A program made the translations under genes and the position numbers. A stretch of 64,000 nucleotides of DNA, from the NCBI RefSeq assembly GCF_023195755.1, contig NZ_CP096203.1, positions 186,001-250,000 of the forward strand, given 5' to 3'. Below, one piece after another: positions 1-9,517 of this stretch. The notes under the pieces are model-generated. The model searched no databases, was not told the origin of the DNA, and saw only the letters and a program-made list of their open reading frames with translations. The stretch is from Chryseobacterium nepalense. Its GTDB lineage: Bacteria > Bacteroidota > Bacteroidia > Flavobacteriales > Weeksellaceae. How positions within the stretch are numbered: position 1 is the stretch's first letter; the number at the start of each line of letters is the position of its first letter.

Positions 1-648
1 TAAAAGATCAATCGTTTCAAAACCTGCGGTGCTGAACTCTGCAATTAATTCTGAAGGACGGTGGTAAAACCCTTTTGGCAGCATAAACGGAAATCCGGAT
101 GGCGGTTCATGGATTCCCGAAGAAAGTTCTTCAGCACACATGGCACATATCTCATTCTGATAAATAAGTCCGCTGTGAAGAGCAGCAACAGCAGATGCCG
201 AATGCGTAATTGCAAAACCTAATATGATTCCGTTTTTTTTAAGTTTACGGCCGGCTTCACGCAGTGCTGCAATTCGGTCTTCCTCCTCCTGTAAATGATA
301 CAAAGGACCATGCATAATGATCAGATCCTGGCTTGCATCATCAAGCGGAAGGTGGCGTGCTTCTCCCTGCAGGCAATTGAAAAAGTTTTTTGCAGAACGC
401 TTTTTAGCCTGATTGATATGCTTTTTAACCGGATCAATTAGCGTAACATCGTGACCTAGACCAGCCAGCCACTGCGCATAATGTCCCGGGCCACCGCCAA
501 TATCAGCAATTTTATCTGATGGAATAAGATAACGGCTGATTAATATTTTATTGCGTTCGAATTCGAGAGGTCCCAAACCTACGGAGAGCCTCAATTCTTC
601 CTGACTTTGTGTATAGAATTGATCTATAGATGAATCTATAAACTTCAT
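1..648 (-). CDS. SAM-dependent class I methyltransferase (C-terminus cut by window edge)
   Basis: Reading leftward from the ATG at 648 gives 216 open codons that run off the left edge, so the C-terminus is missing. The protein has the class I methyltransferase fold signature: motif I, DIGGGPG, at residues 49-55, binds S-adenosylmethionine, followed by an acidic residue ending strand 2 (LIDP) and a motif-IV-like stretch (DLIIMHGPLYHL) near residue 110. This resembles the UbiE/Methyltransf_11 group of small-molecule methyltransferases; the substrate cannot be told. It has no signal peptide, so it should be cytoplasmic. It is divergent from the pectin operon on its right and has a highly structured leader of about 100 nt (separate entry). 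The start is the first in-frame ATG after that leader. Confidence 0.85.
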   Translation of the reverse strand, partial: MKFIDSSIDQFYTQSQEELRLSVGLGPLEFERNKILISRYLIPSDKIADIGGGPGHYAQWLAGLGHDVTLIDPVKKHINQAKKRSAKNFFNCLQGEARHLPLDDASQDLIIMHGPLYHLQEEEDRIAALREAGRKLKKNGIILGFAITHSASAVAALHSGLIYQNEICAMCAEELSSGIHEPPSGFPFMLPKGFYHRPSELIAEFSTAGFETIDLL

Positions 649-752
649 AATTGTTTCATTAAAATTAATAATAAGAGTAATGAGCCGGCTCAGAATAAGC
701 TGGCTGAAACGCAAGGATGCGTCTGTATGATATTTATGAAACAATTTTAATG
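649..752 (-). promoter_or_regulatory. Structured leader with two competing stems before the methyltransferase
   Basis: Read on the minus strand, this leader can form two mutually exclusive long stems. Stem A pairs AATTGTTTCAT (746-736) with ATGAAACAATT (659-649), an 11-bp perfect match that ends right at the start codon. Stem B pairs CATTAAAATT (752-743) with AATTTTAATG (666-657), a 10-bp perfect match using overlapping bases. Between them lie a hairpin ACGCA-TCCT-TGCGT and an imperfect hairpin built on AGCCAGCT and the palindrome GAGCCGGCTC. This looks like a riboswitch or attenuator-like 5' leader, but it matches no class I recognise. A small inverted-repeat element is the alternative. Confidence 0.4.
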
Positions 753-821
753 GGATAAAGATAAAGAAATTTTCAATCGGTTATAATTATTATAATAATA
801 TTATAGATGTGAAAATTGACT

Positions 822-866
822 GACAGGTAAGGACAGGATGCTCCGGATGCTCAAAAACTATATTTT
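822..866 (+). promoter_or_regulatory. Pectin-regulon operator (GACA-N6-GACA) and probable -7 box
   Basis: The sequence GACAGGTAAGGACA at 822-835 has the form GACAG-N4-GGACA, a direct repeat of GACA with a 10-bp period. The same arrangement stands upstream of the GH28 gene at 37493 and the GH105 gene at 39770. A Bacteroidota-like -7 box, TATATTTT, follows at 859-866, 32 nt before the GH28 start codon. A one-helical-turn direct repeat suits an AraC-type or hybrid two-component regulator; none is encoded in the window. Confidence 0.5.
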
Positions 867-898
867 TATTTTCGTTTATTAGCAATACAAAACCGGTT

Positions 899-2275
899 AT
901 GACAATTCAAAACATATCAAAGCTTCTATTTTCTTTTTCTTTTCTCTTTTTCTTTTCCGGATTAAAAAGCCAGGAAAAATTTCCGGATGGAACTGCTATC
1001 CCGAAATGGTTCAAAGAAAACAAACCAACCGACATCAATACTTTAGGCAAAAAATACATCATTACTGAAAACGGAATGAAGAACGATAGTACCATTCTTC
1101 AGACCAAAAAACTTCAGGAAATTATTGATTTGGCTGCGAAAAACGGAGGTGGAGTCATCATCATTCCGAAAGGAACTTTCCTCATCAGTTCAGTTTTCTT
1201 TAAACAAGGAACACATTTATATTTAGAAAATGGTGCAAAACTAAAAGGAAGCGATGATATCAACGATTTTCCTGTCGTGACAACCAGAATGGAAGGTCAG
1301 ACTGTAAAATATTTTCCTGCTTTAATTAATGCAGACGGGTTAGACGGTTTCACGATTTCAGGAAAAGGAACGCTTGACGGAAACGGATTGAGATTTTGGA
1401 AATCATTCTGGAAAAGACGCGAATGGAATCCCAAATGCACCAATATGGATGAAATGCGACCTAGGATCATCTACATTTCAAACTCCAAAAACGTACAGAT
1501 TGAAGGAATTACCGTTAAGAATTCGCCCTTCTGGAGCACGCATTATTATAAATCTCAATTCGTAAAATTATTAAATCTCACGATTCTTGCGCCTAAAGCT
1601 CCGGTAAAAGCGCCTAGTACAGATGCAATCGATATCGATGCGTGTTCAAATTTCCTGGTTAAAAATTGCTATATGTCAGTCAATGACGATGCGATTGCTT
1701 TGAAAGGCGGAAAAGGTCCGAAGGCAGATGTTGACCCGAATAATGGCGAAAACAGAAATATTATTATCGAAGACAATACGTTCGGCTTCTGTCATTCTGC
1801 GCTCACTTGCGGAAGCGAATCGATTCATAATTACAATATCATTTTCAGAAATTCTACCGTGAAGGATGCTTCAAGATTATTACACTTGAAAATGCGTCCC
1901 GATACGCCTCAACATTATGAATACATTACTTTGGATAATATCAAAGGAAATGTAAAAACATTCTTATATGTAAAAGGCTGGAATCAGTTTTTTGATTTGA
2001 AAGGAGAAGAAGCGCCGAAAAGGAGATTGGCAAATAATATCGTCTTGAAAAATATTGACATCGATTGCGAAACTGCATTTTCAGTTGAAGCTTCAGATTT
2101 GTATGAATTGAAAGATTTTACGTTTGAAAATTTGAAAATCAGAGCGTTAAAGCCTGAAGAACAGAATTTAAAGGCTATCAAGAATTTGAAACAGACCAAA
2201 GTTAACATCACCAAAGTTGCTTCTCTTAGCCAGACTTACGATAAAAAAGACGACTCCGATACTGCTGCAAAATAA
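899..2275 (+). CDS. GH28 family secreted glycosidase (polygalacturonase-like)
   Basis: This is a secreted right-handed beta-helix glycoside hydrolase of family GH28, which hydrolyses galacturonic acid linkages in pectin; in this locus the backbone of rhamnogalacturonan I is the likely substrate. An N-terminal signal peptide (about residues 1-24) ends near Lys-Ser-Gln. The GH28 acidic residues are visible as D242 in an STD motif (usually NTD), D263/D264 in NDDAIALKGG, and H299 in FCHSALTCGS; the usual R-I-K is replaced by HLK. The altered motifs suggest an exo-acting or otherwise specialised subfamily. It is the first gene of a tight operon: its stop codon overlaps the next start by one base. 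A regulon-type operator lies just upstream. Family call firm, exact bond cleaved uncertain. Confidence 0.88.
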   Translation: MTIQNISKLLFSFSFLFFFSGLKSQEKFPDGTAIPKWFKENKPTDINTLGKKYIITENGMKNDSTILQTKKLQEIIDLAAKNGGGVIIIPKGTFLISSVFFKQGTHLYLENGAKLKGSDDINDFPVVTTRMEGQTVKYFPALINADGLDGFTISGKGTLDGNGLRFWKSFWKRREWNPKCTNMDEMRPRIIYISNSKNVQIEGITVKNSPFWSTHYYKSQFVKLLNLTILAPKAPVKAPSTDAIDIDACSNFLVKNCYMSVNDDAIALKGGKGPKADVDPNNGENRNIIIEDNTFGFCHSALTCGSESIHNYNIIFRNSTVKDASRLLHLKMRPDTPQHYEYITLDNIKGNVKTFLYVKGWNQFFDLKGEEAPKRRLANNIVLKNIDIDCETAFSVEASDLYELKDFTFENLKIRALKPEEQNLKAIKNLKQTKVNITKVASLSQTYDKKDDSDTAAK

Positions 2276-5130
2276 TGAGTTTTTATTCCAAAATATTCGT
2301 TCTTTTATGCTTTTGCTCACAGTTTCTGCATTCGCAATCTAAGGAAATTCAATTCCTGAGCGGGACAGATTCTGAGCATACCAAAGAATGGGATTTTTGG
2401 ATAACTGGTGGACGAAAATCAGGAAGCTGGAACAAAATTCAGGTGCCTTCGCAATGGGAACAGCAGGGTTTTGGTTCTTACAATTACGGCAGGGATTATG
2501 TTACTTACGGGAGAAATTTTAAGTTTCACGACGAAACAGGTTTATACAAGTATAAATTCAACGTTCCAAATTCCTGGAAAGGAAAATCAATCAATATCGT
2601 TTTTGAAGGTTCAATGACCGATACCGAAGTAAAAATCAACGGAAAATTAGCCGGAGAAATTCATCAGGGCGCTTTTTATGAATTTAAATATGATATTTCC
2701 GATAAAATTCAGTTCGGAAAAGAGAATGTTTTAGAAGTTAAAGTTTCCAAAATGTCTGCTGATAAATCGGTCAACAACGCAGAACGGTTGGCAGATTATT
2801 GGATTTTAGGCGGAATTTTTCGACCGGTTTATCTGGAAGCGACTCCAAAAGAACATATTTTATCAGTGTCAATTGATGCAAAAGCAGATGGAAGTTTTCG
2901 TTCAAATATTAATTTAAAAGGAATTAATTCTGCTAACAATGTAAAAGTTGAATTATTTGATGTTAAAAATAATTTAGTTGGTGAATCTCAGGTTCAGATT
3001 CAAAAAGGAGATACTTTAAAACAGATTCAGTTTTCTGTTAAAAATCCAAAACTCTGGACGGCGGAAACCCCGAATTTATATAGAGCTAGATATACTTTAA
3101 ATAAAAGCAAAAAAACGATTTTTCAAGCTGAAGAAAAATTTGGTTTCCGAACCATTGAAATCCGTAAAGGCGACGGAATTTTCATCAACGGAACCAAAAT
3201 CAAAATGAAAGGCATCAACCGTCACGTTTGGTGGCCTGAAACGGGTAGAGCAGTCACGAGAAATATCGATTTAATGGACGTTCAGCTCATCAAAGAAATG
3301 AATATGAATGCCGTTCGTTGCTCTCATTATCCGCCAAATAAATCGTTCCTGAAAATTTGTGATTCTTTAGGTTTATATGTTCTGGATGAATTGGCAGGTT
3401 GGCAAAAAAAATACAGCACCGAAGTTGGGAAAAAGCTCGTGAAAGAAATGGTGACGAGAGATGCAAATCATCCTTCGATTATTTTCTGGAGCAACGGAAA
3501 TGAGGGCGGACATAATTTTGATTTGGATGCCGAATTTGCAAAATATGACCTGTCAAACCGTCCTGTCATTCACGCGCATCACAAGCCAGGAAATGCTTTC
3601 AACGGAATCGACTGCAATCATTACGAAGATTATTACAGCACAAAAAAAATTCTCGAAGGCGAAAATATTTATATGCCGACCGAGTTTCTTCACGCTCAGG
3701 ATGATGGTGGTGGCGGAACTTCTCTTGCCGATTACTGGGAACTTCACTGGAATTCCAAAAAAGGAGCGGGCGGTTTTCTGTGGGCTTTTGTGGATGAAGG
3801 TTTGATGCGGACGGATTTTAATAACCAGATTGATGTCAACGCCATCAATGCACCTGACGGAGTTTTAGGGCCACATCGGGAAAAAGAAGGAAGTTTTTAC
3901 GCCATCCGTGAAATTTACAGTCCTGTAAAAATTGATTTGAAATCGTTACCTAATGATTTTAACGGAATCATTCCTGTAGAAAACCGTTATCATTTTACAA
4001 ATTTAAAAGATTGCCAGCTTGAATGGAAATTAGTGAAATTCAAAACACCATTTTCTTCTGAATCAGGTTTTGATATTGTTAAAACAGGCAAAGCAGAATC
4101 TCCGAATATTCAACCGACAGAAAAAGGAAATATCAATCTCAATCTTCCTCCAAACTGGAGAGAAAACGAAGGATTACTATTAACCGCAATCGATTCTTTC
4201 GGAAAAGAAATCTACACTTGGACCTGGAAATTGAAGTCTAATGATGAAATTTCGAAACAGTTTTCAAAATCTTTGATTAAAGAAAATCAGGTTTCAGTTG
4301 TAGAAAATGATTCTTTATTTATTTTAAAATCGGACGAAAAAGAATTTGCCATTGGTAAAAAAGACGGATTATTAAAATCCGTCATTGTCGACAAAAAAGG
4401 AAAGAAAATGACCTTCAAAAACGGACCGGTTTTCGTGAACGGAACAATGGAATTATCTTCCATAAAATCTTTTGCAGAAGGACAGAATCAACTGATTGAA
4501 ATCAATTATAAAAACGGAAATAAAATCATTTGGACACTCAATCCAAACGGTATTTTAGAATTGAATTATGAATATTCATTGTCGGGGGATTATCAGTTTG
4601 CAGGGGTAAGTTTTGATTATCCAGAAAATTATGTCATCAACTCAAAATGGCTCGGAAAAGGACCTTATCACGTTTGGAAAAACCGTTTACAGGGACAGAC
4701 TTACAATGTTTGGAAAAACTTAAAAAACTCAACAAGAACCGGACAATCACCGTGGATTTATCCTGAATTCAAAGGCTATTTTGATGATGTTTCGTGGCTG
4801 CAATTGGATACCGCAGAAGGCAAAATAACGGTAGGGACCAAAGAAGAAAAAATGTTCATCAGACTCTTCGATTTTTACGGAATTTACGGAGCGGAAGGTT
4901 ACCCAAAATTACCAAGCGGAAATATTTCTTTCCTCGATGCAATTCCGCCATTGGGAACGGTTCTGGCATTTAATGTTAATAATGACACGTCCACTCTAGG
5001 ACCAGAAAGCGAAACCAATCATTTGAACGGAACGTTTAAAAGAACCTTATATTTCTATTTTGGTTTGCCGGATTTAGGCGATGAAAATAAACAGTTTACA
5101 ATGCCAAAAGAAAATATTTTAACAGATTAA
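2275..5130 (+). CDS. GH2 family exo-glycosidase (beta-galactosidase-like)
   Basis: A large secreted glycoside hydrolase of family GH2. After a signal peptide (about residues 1-20) come a jelly-roll sugar-binding domain, an immunoglobulin-like domain and a TIM barrel. The acid/base glutamate is E410 in SNGNEGG and the probable nucleophile is E470 in MPTEF; the GH2 signature GINRHVWWPE sits near residue 315. The C-terminal part, with KWLGKGPYHVWKNR, resembles the beta-galactosidase small-chain domain. It probably removes beta-galactose or beta-glucuronic acid decorations from RG-I. The start overlaps the stop of the preceding GH28 gene by one base and the acetylesterase gene follows after 2 nt, so the three are co-transcribed. 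Family certain; sugar specificity inferred. Confidence 0.9.
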   Translation: MSFYSKIFVLLCFCSQFLHSQSKEIQFLSGTDSEHTKEWDFWITGGRKSGSWNKIQVPSQWEQQGFGSYNYGRDYVTYGRNFKFHDETGLYKYKFNVPNSWKGKSINIVFEGSMTDTEVKINGKLAGEIHQGAFYEFKYDISDKIQFGKENVLEVKVSKMSADKSVNNAERLADYWILGGIFRPVYLEATPKEHILSVSIDAKADGSFRSNINLKGINSANNVKVELFDVKNNLVGESQVQIQKGDTLKQIQFSVKNPKLWTAETPNLYRARYTLNKSKKTIFQAEEKFGFRTIEIRKGDGIFINGTKIKMKGINRHVWWPETGRAVTRNIDLMDVQLIKEMNMNAVRCSHYPPNKSFLKICDSLGLYVLDELAGWQKKYSTEVGKKLVKEMVTRDANHPSIIFWSNGNEGGHNFDLDAEFAKYDLSNRPVIHAHHKPGNAFNGIDCNHYEDYYSTKKILEGENIYMPTEFLHAQDDGGGGTSLADYWELHWNSKKGAGGFLWAFVDEGLMRTDFNNQIDVNAINAPDGVLGPHREKEGSFYAIREIYSPVKIDLKSLPNDFNGIIPVENRYHFTNLKDCQLEWKLVKFKTPFSSESGFDIVKTGKAESPNIQPTEKGNINLNLPPNWRENEGLLLTAIDSFGKEIYTWTWKLKSNDEISKQFSKSLIKENQVSVVENDSLFILKSDEKEFAIGKKDGLLKSVIVDKKGKKMTFKNGPVFVNGTMELSSIKSFAEGQNQLIEINYKNGNKIIWTLNPNGILELNYEYSLSGDYQFAGVSFDYPENYVINSKWLGKGPYHVWKNRLQGQTYNVWKNLKNSTRTGQSPWIYPEFKGYFDDVSWLQLDTAEGKITVGTKEEKMFIRLFDFYGIYGAEGYPKLPSGNISFLDAIPPLGTVLAFNVNNDTSTLGPESETNHLNGTFKRTLYFYFGLPDLGDENKQFTMPKENILTD

Positions 5131-5132
5131 TA

Positions 5133-6455
5133 ATGAGGAAAATAGTTTCATTTTTAGTGTTATGCATCTGTTCATTTTATTTTGGACAGCAAACCAGCTT
5201 TAAGTTTGATTTTGGCGGAAACAGAATAGAAAAAGGCTTTATCCCTATCACTTCAACTTCCAAATTCGATAAGAAAAGTGGCTATGGTTTTATGGATATT
5301 TCCGGTTTGAAAGCTGTTGACAATGGTGGAAATGCTTTGACAGGAGATTTTATCACGAGCGACAAACCTTTCTATTTTTCGGTGGCAATTCCTGATGGAA
5401 ATTATAATATTACACTGAACTTAGGTGATACAAAAGGAAGTTCAGAAACGACAGTTCGTGTAGAAAACCGCAGATTAATGTTGAATTATATTAAAACAAG
5501 ACAAGGTGAAGTCGTTGAAAAAACAATTACGGTTCACGTTAAAGACAGTATCATCCGAAACCAGAACGGTGAAAACATTGGAATTGTAAAATTGAAGCCA
5601 AGAGAAAGAAAATATCTGCATTGGGATAATCTGTTGACGATTGAATTTAATGATAAAGCCCCGAAAGTTTGTTCGGTAATTATTCAGCCCAATAAAACGG
5701 CGAAAACTATTTATTTGACGGGAGATTCAACGGTTGTTGATGCGCAATACGAACCCTGGGCTTCCTGGGGACAAATGTTGCCTTGCTTTTTCGTTCCGAA
5801 TGAAGTGGTCATTGCGAATTACGCAGAAAGTGGAGAAACTCTAAAAGCCTTTGAAGACCGCCATCGAATCGATAAAATCTGGACTCAATTAAAATCCGGA
5901 GATTATTTATTCATCCAATTTGGACACAACGACCAAAAAGCAGGAAACAGCACAAAATCCGGTTACCGAAAAAGATTAAAAGAATGGATTCAAAAAGCCA
6001 GACAATTGGGCGCAGTTCCGGTTTTAGTAACCTCAATGAACCGCAGAGTTTTTGATGAAAACAATAAAATCGTCAATACATTAGATGATTTTCCGGATGC
6101 GATGAGGGAAATTGCGAAAGAAGAAAATGTGAATTTAATTGATTTAAATGCAATGAGCAAGACTTTGTTTGAAGCGATGGGACCGGAGAATTCTAAGAAA
6201 GCATTCGTATATTATCCCGCAAATGCTTATCCTAATCAACAAAATGCTTTGGCAGATGATACCCATTTTAATCCATATGGAGCTTACGAATTAGCACAAT
6301 GTGTTGTAAAGTCAATCGTTGACCAAAATTTACCTTTGAAGAAATATATTTCAAATAATTTCAGAAATTTTAACCCCAATAAACCCGATGATGTCGAGAA
6401 ATTCCACTGGCCGGAATCTGTTTTTATGGAATCTTTAAAACCTGATGGAAATTGA
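5133..6455 (+). CDS. Rhamnogalacturonan acetylesterase (CE12, SGNH/GDSL hydrolase)
   Basis: A secreted esterase that should remove O-acetyl groups from galacturonic acid residues of RG-I, opening the backbone to lyases and hydrolases. A signal peptide (about 1-19) is followed by an N-terminal beta-sandwich domain with the motif FKFDFGG, then an SGNH hydrolase domain. SGNH blocks are visible: block I GDST with nucleophile S199, a Gly in YAESGET, the Asn of FGHND, and the C-terminal D375-x-x-H378. This two-domain form is common for Bacteroidota rhamnogalacturonan acetylesterases of family CE12. It starts 2 nt after the GH2 gene. A gap of 132 nt follows before the GH106 gene, which may still be in the same transcript. 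Confidence 0.9.
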   Translation: MRKIVSFLVLCICSFYFGQQTSFKFDFGGNRIEKGFIPITSTSKFDKKSGYGFMDISGLKAVDNGGNALTGDFITSDKPFYFSVAIPDGNYNITLNLGDTKGSSETTVRVENRRLMLNYIKTRQGEVVEKTITVHVKDSIIRNQNGENIGIVKLKPRERKYLHWDNLLTIEFNDKAPKVCSVIIQPNKTAKTIYLTGDSTVVDAQYEPWASWGQMLPCFFVPNEVVIANYAESGETLKAFEDRHRIDKIWTQLKSGDYLFIQFGHNDQKAGNSTKSGYRKRLKEWIQKARQLGAVPVLVTSMNRRVFDENNKIVNTLDDFPDAMREIAKEENVNLIDLNAMSKTLFEAMGPENSKKAFVYYPANAYPNQQNALADDTHFNPYGAYELAQCVVKSIVDQNLPLKKYISNNFRNFNPNKPDDVEKFHWPESVFMESLKPDGN

Positions 6456-6587
6456 TTGGATAAACACTAATAAAAATCTTTGATTTTTAAACTAATGTGT
6501 TCTTCTAAGCATTGGAATCACAAACTTAAACAACTAATGTGTTTAAAAACTTTTGTGACTTTTGTGGTTAAATTAAACAAGTAAAAA

Positions 6588-9362
6588 ATGAATATTCGTA
6601 ATATCATAAAAATAAGCGTTCTCTGTTTTGCCTTCGGAAATCTCTCCGCGCAAAATCCGTGGCCAAAAGCGACCAACACCGCTCAGCCGTGGACGCGCTG
6701 GTGGTGGATGGGAAGTGCCGTTGACGAAGAAGGTCTGGACAAACAACTGACAACCCTTTCTAATGCCGGTTTCGGTGGGGTGGAAATTGTCCCAATTTAT
6801 GGAGCAAAAGGGTTTGAGAATAAATACATCAATTACCTTTCTCAGGAATGGATGAGAATGCTCCAGTTCACAACAACGAAAGCAAAAAGTCTGAATATGG
6901 GTGTTGATATGGCAGTCGGAACAGGCTGGCCGATTGGCGGGCCGCAAGTGAACGAACAGGATGCTGCAACAAAAATGATTGTTCAGACTTACGAGATTCA
7001 ACCAAATGAAAAATTTTCTGAAAAAATTGTCCTGAAAGACGAAAAACAGAAGAATTTAAAGACCATAAAACTCGATATCGTTACTGCTTATAATGAAAAA
7101 AATGAAGCGGTAGTTTTAACAGATAAAGTTACTCAGGACGGAACTTTAAACTGGAAACCAAGCGCAGTAAAATGGACAATCTACGCAGTTTTTGCAGGCA
7201 AGACTTTGCAGAAAGTAAAACGTGCTGCTCCGGGTGGTGATGGCTATACTTTAGACCATTTTTCGCCTAATGCAACCAAAGATTATCTGAAAACTTTCGA
7301 TAAGGCTTTTGGAAATTCAAACTATGGAATCCGTTCGTTTTTCAATGACAGCTATGAGGTTTATGGGGCAGACTGGACGGCAAATTTTAAAGAAGAATTT
7401 AAGAAAAGAAGAGGGTATGATTTAAGTCCTTACATCAAATATTTGGTTGGAAATGAGGAAAACGAAATCGCCGGAAGAATAAAATCCGATTATCGCGAAA
7501 CGATGAGTGAGCTGATTCTGCATAATTTCGCTGAAAATTTTACGAATTGGGCACATTCCAAAAACTCTAGAAATACTAATCAGGCGCACGGTTCGCCGGG
7601 AAATTTGTTGGATTTATATGCTGCAGTTGATATTCCGGAATCTGAGACTTTCGGAAACACAAAATTTGATATTCAGGGTTTGAAAAGAAATCTGGAAGAC
7701 ATCAATACAAAGGAAGTTCCAGATATTAATATGTTGAAATTTGCATCTTCAGCAGCCAATATTACCGGAAAACCTCTGATATCCAATGAATCTTTCACCT
7801 GGTTGACGGAACATTTCAAAACATCCTGGTCACAGGTTAAACCAGAAGCTGAACAGATTTTCCTTTCAGGAATCAACCATATTTTTTATCACGGAACAAC
7901 GTATACGCCGGCTGATGTTCAGTTTCCGGGCTGGTTGTTTTATGCCTCTACGAATTTCGTTCCTGAAAACAGTTTATGGCCAGATATTAAAGGCTTAAAT
8001 TCTTATATCGAGCGAACTCAATCTGTTTTACAAAGTGGAAAATCAGACAATGAAATCCTGATGTACTGGCCGGTTTACGACCAATGGGCGAGTCCGAAAG
8101 GAAAAGATATGGCGTTCAAAATTCATAATATTGAAAAGTGGCTGCATCCGACTGTATTCTATGAAAACCTTGAGAAATTAGGGAAATCCGGTTATTCTCT
8201 GGATATGATTTCGGATAAAATGATTTCCGAAGCGAAATTTGAAAATCAGAATATTCAGGTTTCAAAAAATGGAGGTTCTTACAAGGTATTAATTATTCCT
8301 CAATTGAATTATTTCTCTGAATCAACGTTAAAAAATATTTTAAACTTAGCTCAAAATGGAGCTTGTGTGATTTTCCAAAGTGAGCCAAAAGATGTTCCGG
8401 GATTTTTTGAATTTGAGAAAAGAAAAAATGAATTACAGTCTTTATGGAATCAAATTCCTTTCCAGCAAAACGGAAATTTAAAATCGGCAACATTCGGAAA
8501 AGGAAAGCTTGTGTTGAGTTCTGATGTTGAAAAAGCTTTAGAATTCTTAAAAATCGAAAGAGAAAAATTAACCGATACAGGATTGAGATTTGTCAGAAGA
8601 CAGTTTGATGGCGGGAAATTTTATTACGTCGTCAATCACACTTCAAAAGAAATCAATCAAAATATTCCCGTAAATTATATCGGGAAACAGGTCGTTTTGA
8701 TGAATCCGGAAAATGAAGATTTCGGCATTGCTGAAACCCGGAATAATTCAGTCAAAGTTCAGTTGAAATCCGGAGAATCTTTAATTATAAAAGCATCAGA
8801 AACGCCAGATAACTCAATTGCAAAATGGAAATATATTGAAAAAACTGATGCTCCGATTGTTTTAAACCAACCTTGGCAACTGACGTTCAAAGAAGGTGGA
8901 CCCGAACTTCCGAAATCAAGAATTTTAACGAAACTCCAGCCTTGGACGAACTTCACGGAAGATGCTTCAACGCAAAGTTTTTCAGGAACAGGAATTTACA
9001 CGACAACTTTAAATTTAAAAAAGAAAGAAGCAGACGATTATCAATTGAAATTTGATAAATTCTACGAAAGCGCAAAAGTGCTTATCAACGGACAGGAAGC
9101 CGGAATTGTCTGGAGCAATCCGTTTGAAATCAATGTTGGAAAATATTTAAAAAAAGGGAAAAATACCATTCAGATTGAAGTTTCAAACCTGATGGCGAAC
9201 CGAATCCGCTATATGGATCAGAATAAAATCTCGTGGCGAAATTACCATGAAATTAATTTTGTCAACATCGATTACAAACCTTTCGACGCTTCGAATTGGA
9301 AAGTACAACCTTCAGGTTTAGATGGCGAAATTCAATTAATTCCTGTATATTTCTCAAAATAA
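6588..9362 (+). CDS. Alpha-L-rhamnosidase, family GH106
   Basis: A large secreted enzyme of family GH106, which removes non-reducing-end alpha-L-rhamnose. The signal peptide covers about residues 1-21, and the mature protein opens with the family's typical block TRWWWMGSAVDEEGL followed by AGFGGVEIVPIYGAKG. The catalytic barrel covers roughly residues 25-650 and the C-terminal part is a beta-sandwich of the GH2 sugar-binding type (ILINGQEAGIVWSNPFE-like stretch near 830-850). Length, 924 residues, is normal for the family. In this locus it would release L-rhamnose from RG-I oligosaccharides made by the PL11 lyase, feeding the rhamnose pathway encoded downstream. The start ATG is the only good one before the signal peptide. 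Confidence 0.92.
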   Translation: MNIRNIIKISVLCFAFGNLSAQNPWPKATNTAQPWTRWWWMGSAVDEEGLDKQLTTLSNAGFGGVEIVPIYGAKGFENKYINYLSQEWMRMLQFTTTKAKSLNMGVDMAVGTGWPIGGPQVNEQDAATKMIVQTYEIQPNEKFSEKIVLKDEKQKNLKTIKLDIVTAYNEKNEAVVLTDKVTQDGTLNWKPSAVKWTIYAVFAGKTLQKVKRAAPGGDGYTLDHFSPNATKDYLKTFDKAFGNSNYGIRSFFNDSYEVYGADWTANFKEEFKKRRGYDLSPYIKYLVGNEENEIAGRIKSDYRETMSELILHNFAENFTNWAHSKNSRNTNQAHGSPGNLLDLYAAVDIPESETFGNTKFDIQGLKRNLEDINTKEVPDINMLKFASSAANITGKPLISNESFTWLTEHFKTSWSQVKPEAEQIFLSGINHIFYHGTTYTPADVQFPGWLFYASTNFVPENSLWPDIKGLNSYIERTQSVLQSGKSDNEILMYWPVYDQWASPKGKDMAFKIHNIEKWLHPTVFYENLEKLGKSGYSLDMISDKMISEAKFENQNIQVSKNGGSYKVLIIPQLNYFSESTLKNILNLAQNGACVIFQSEPKDVPGFFEFEKRKNELQSLWNQIPFQQNGNLKSATFGKGKLVLSSDVEKALEFLKIEREKLTDTGLRFVRRQFDGGKFYYVVNHTSKEINQNIPVNYIGKQVVLMNPENEDFGIAETRNNSVKVQLKSGESLIIKASETPDNSIAKWKYIEKTDAPIVLNQPWQLTFKEGGPELPKSRILTKLQPWTNFTEDASTQSFSGTGIYTTTLNLKKKEADDYQLKFDKFYESAKVLINGQEAGIVWSNPFEINVGKYLKKGKNTIQIEVSNLMANRIRYMDQNKISWRNYHEINFVNIDYKPFDASNWKVQPSGLDGEIQLIPVYFSK

Positions 9363-9404
9363 TTTAATAACAGCCTGCAATTAACAATCTTTGTATACTT
9401 ATTT

Positions 9405-9476
9405 AAGTGAAACGCCTTTGTGAACTTAAAAAAGAATAGTAGTCAAAAAAATCTTTGCGGACTTTGCGTTAAAAAT
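9405..9476 (+). repeat. Dispersed intergenic repeat, CTTTGCGGACTTTGCG type, copy 1
   Basis: The 155-nt gap before the DUF4350-like gene contains AACGCCTTTGTGAACTT, an A-rich spacer, and CTTTGCGGACTTTGCGTTAAA-like sequence. Closely similar copies stand at 24413-24486 and 24621-24699, and a weaker relative at about 6540-6575. The two halves, each with TTTG(C/T)G followed by ACTT, resemble one another, so each copy is an internal imperfect duplication. No open reading frame runs through it. Confidence 0.7.
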
Positions 9477-9517
9477 TACAGCAGAATAAATTGAATTTAA
9501 ATATTAAATAAAGATTT

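Noticed and set aside
773..786. AATCGGTT core as a LacI-type site before the first GH28 gene
   Set aside because: The core fits but both outer half-site bases (the G and the C of TGnAAnCGnTTnCA) are wrong, and it lies far from the likely start of transcription.
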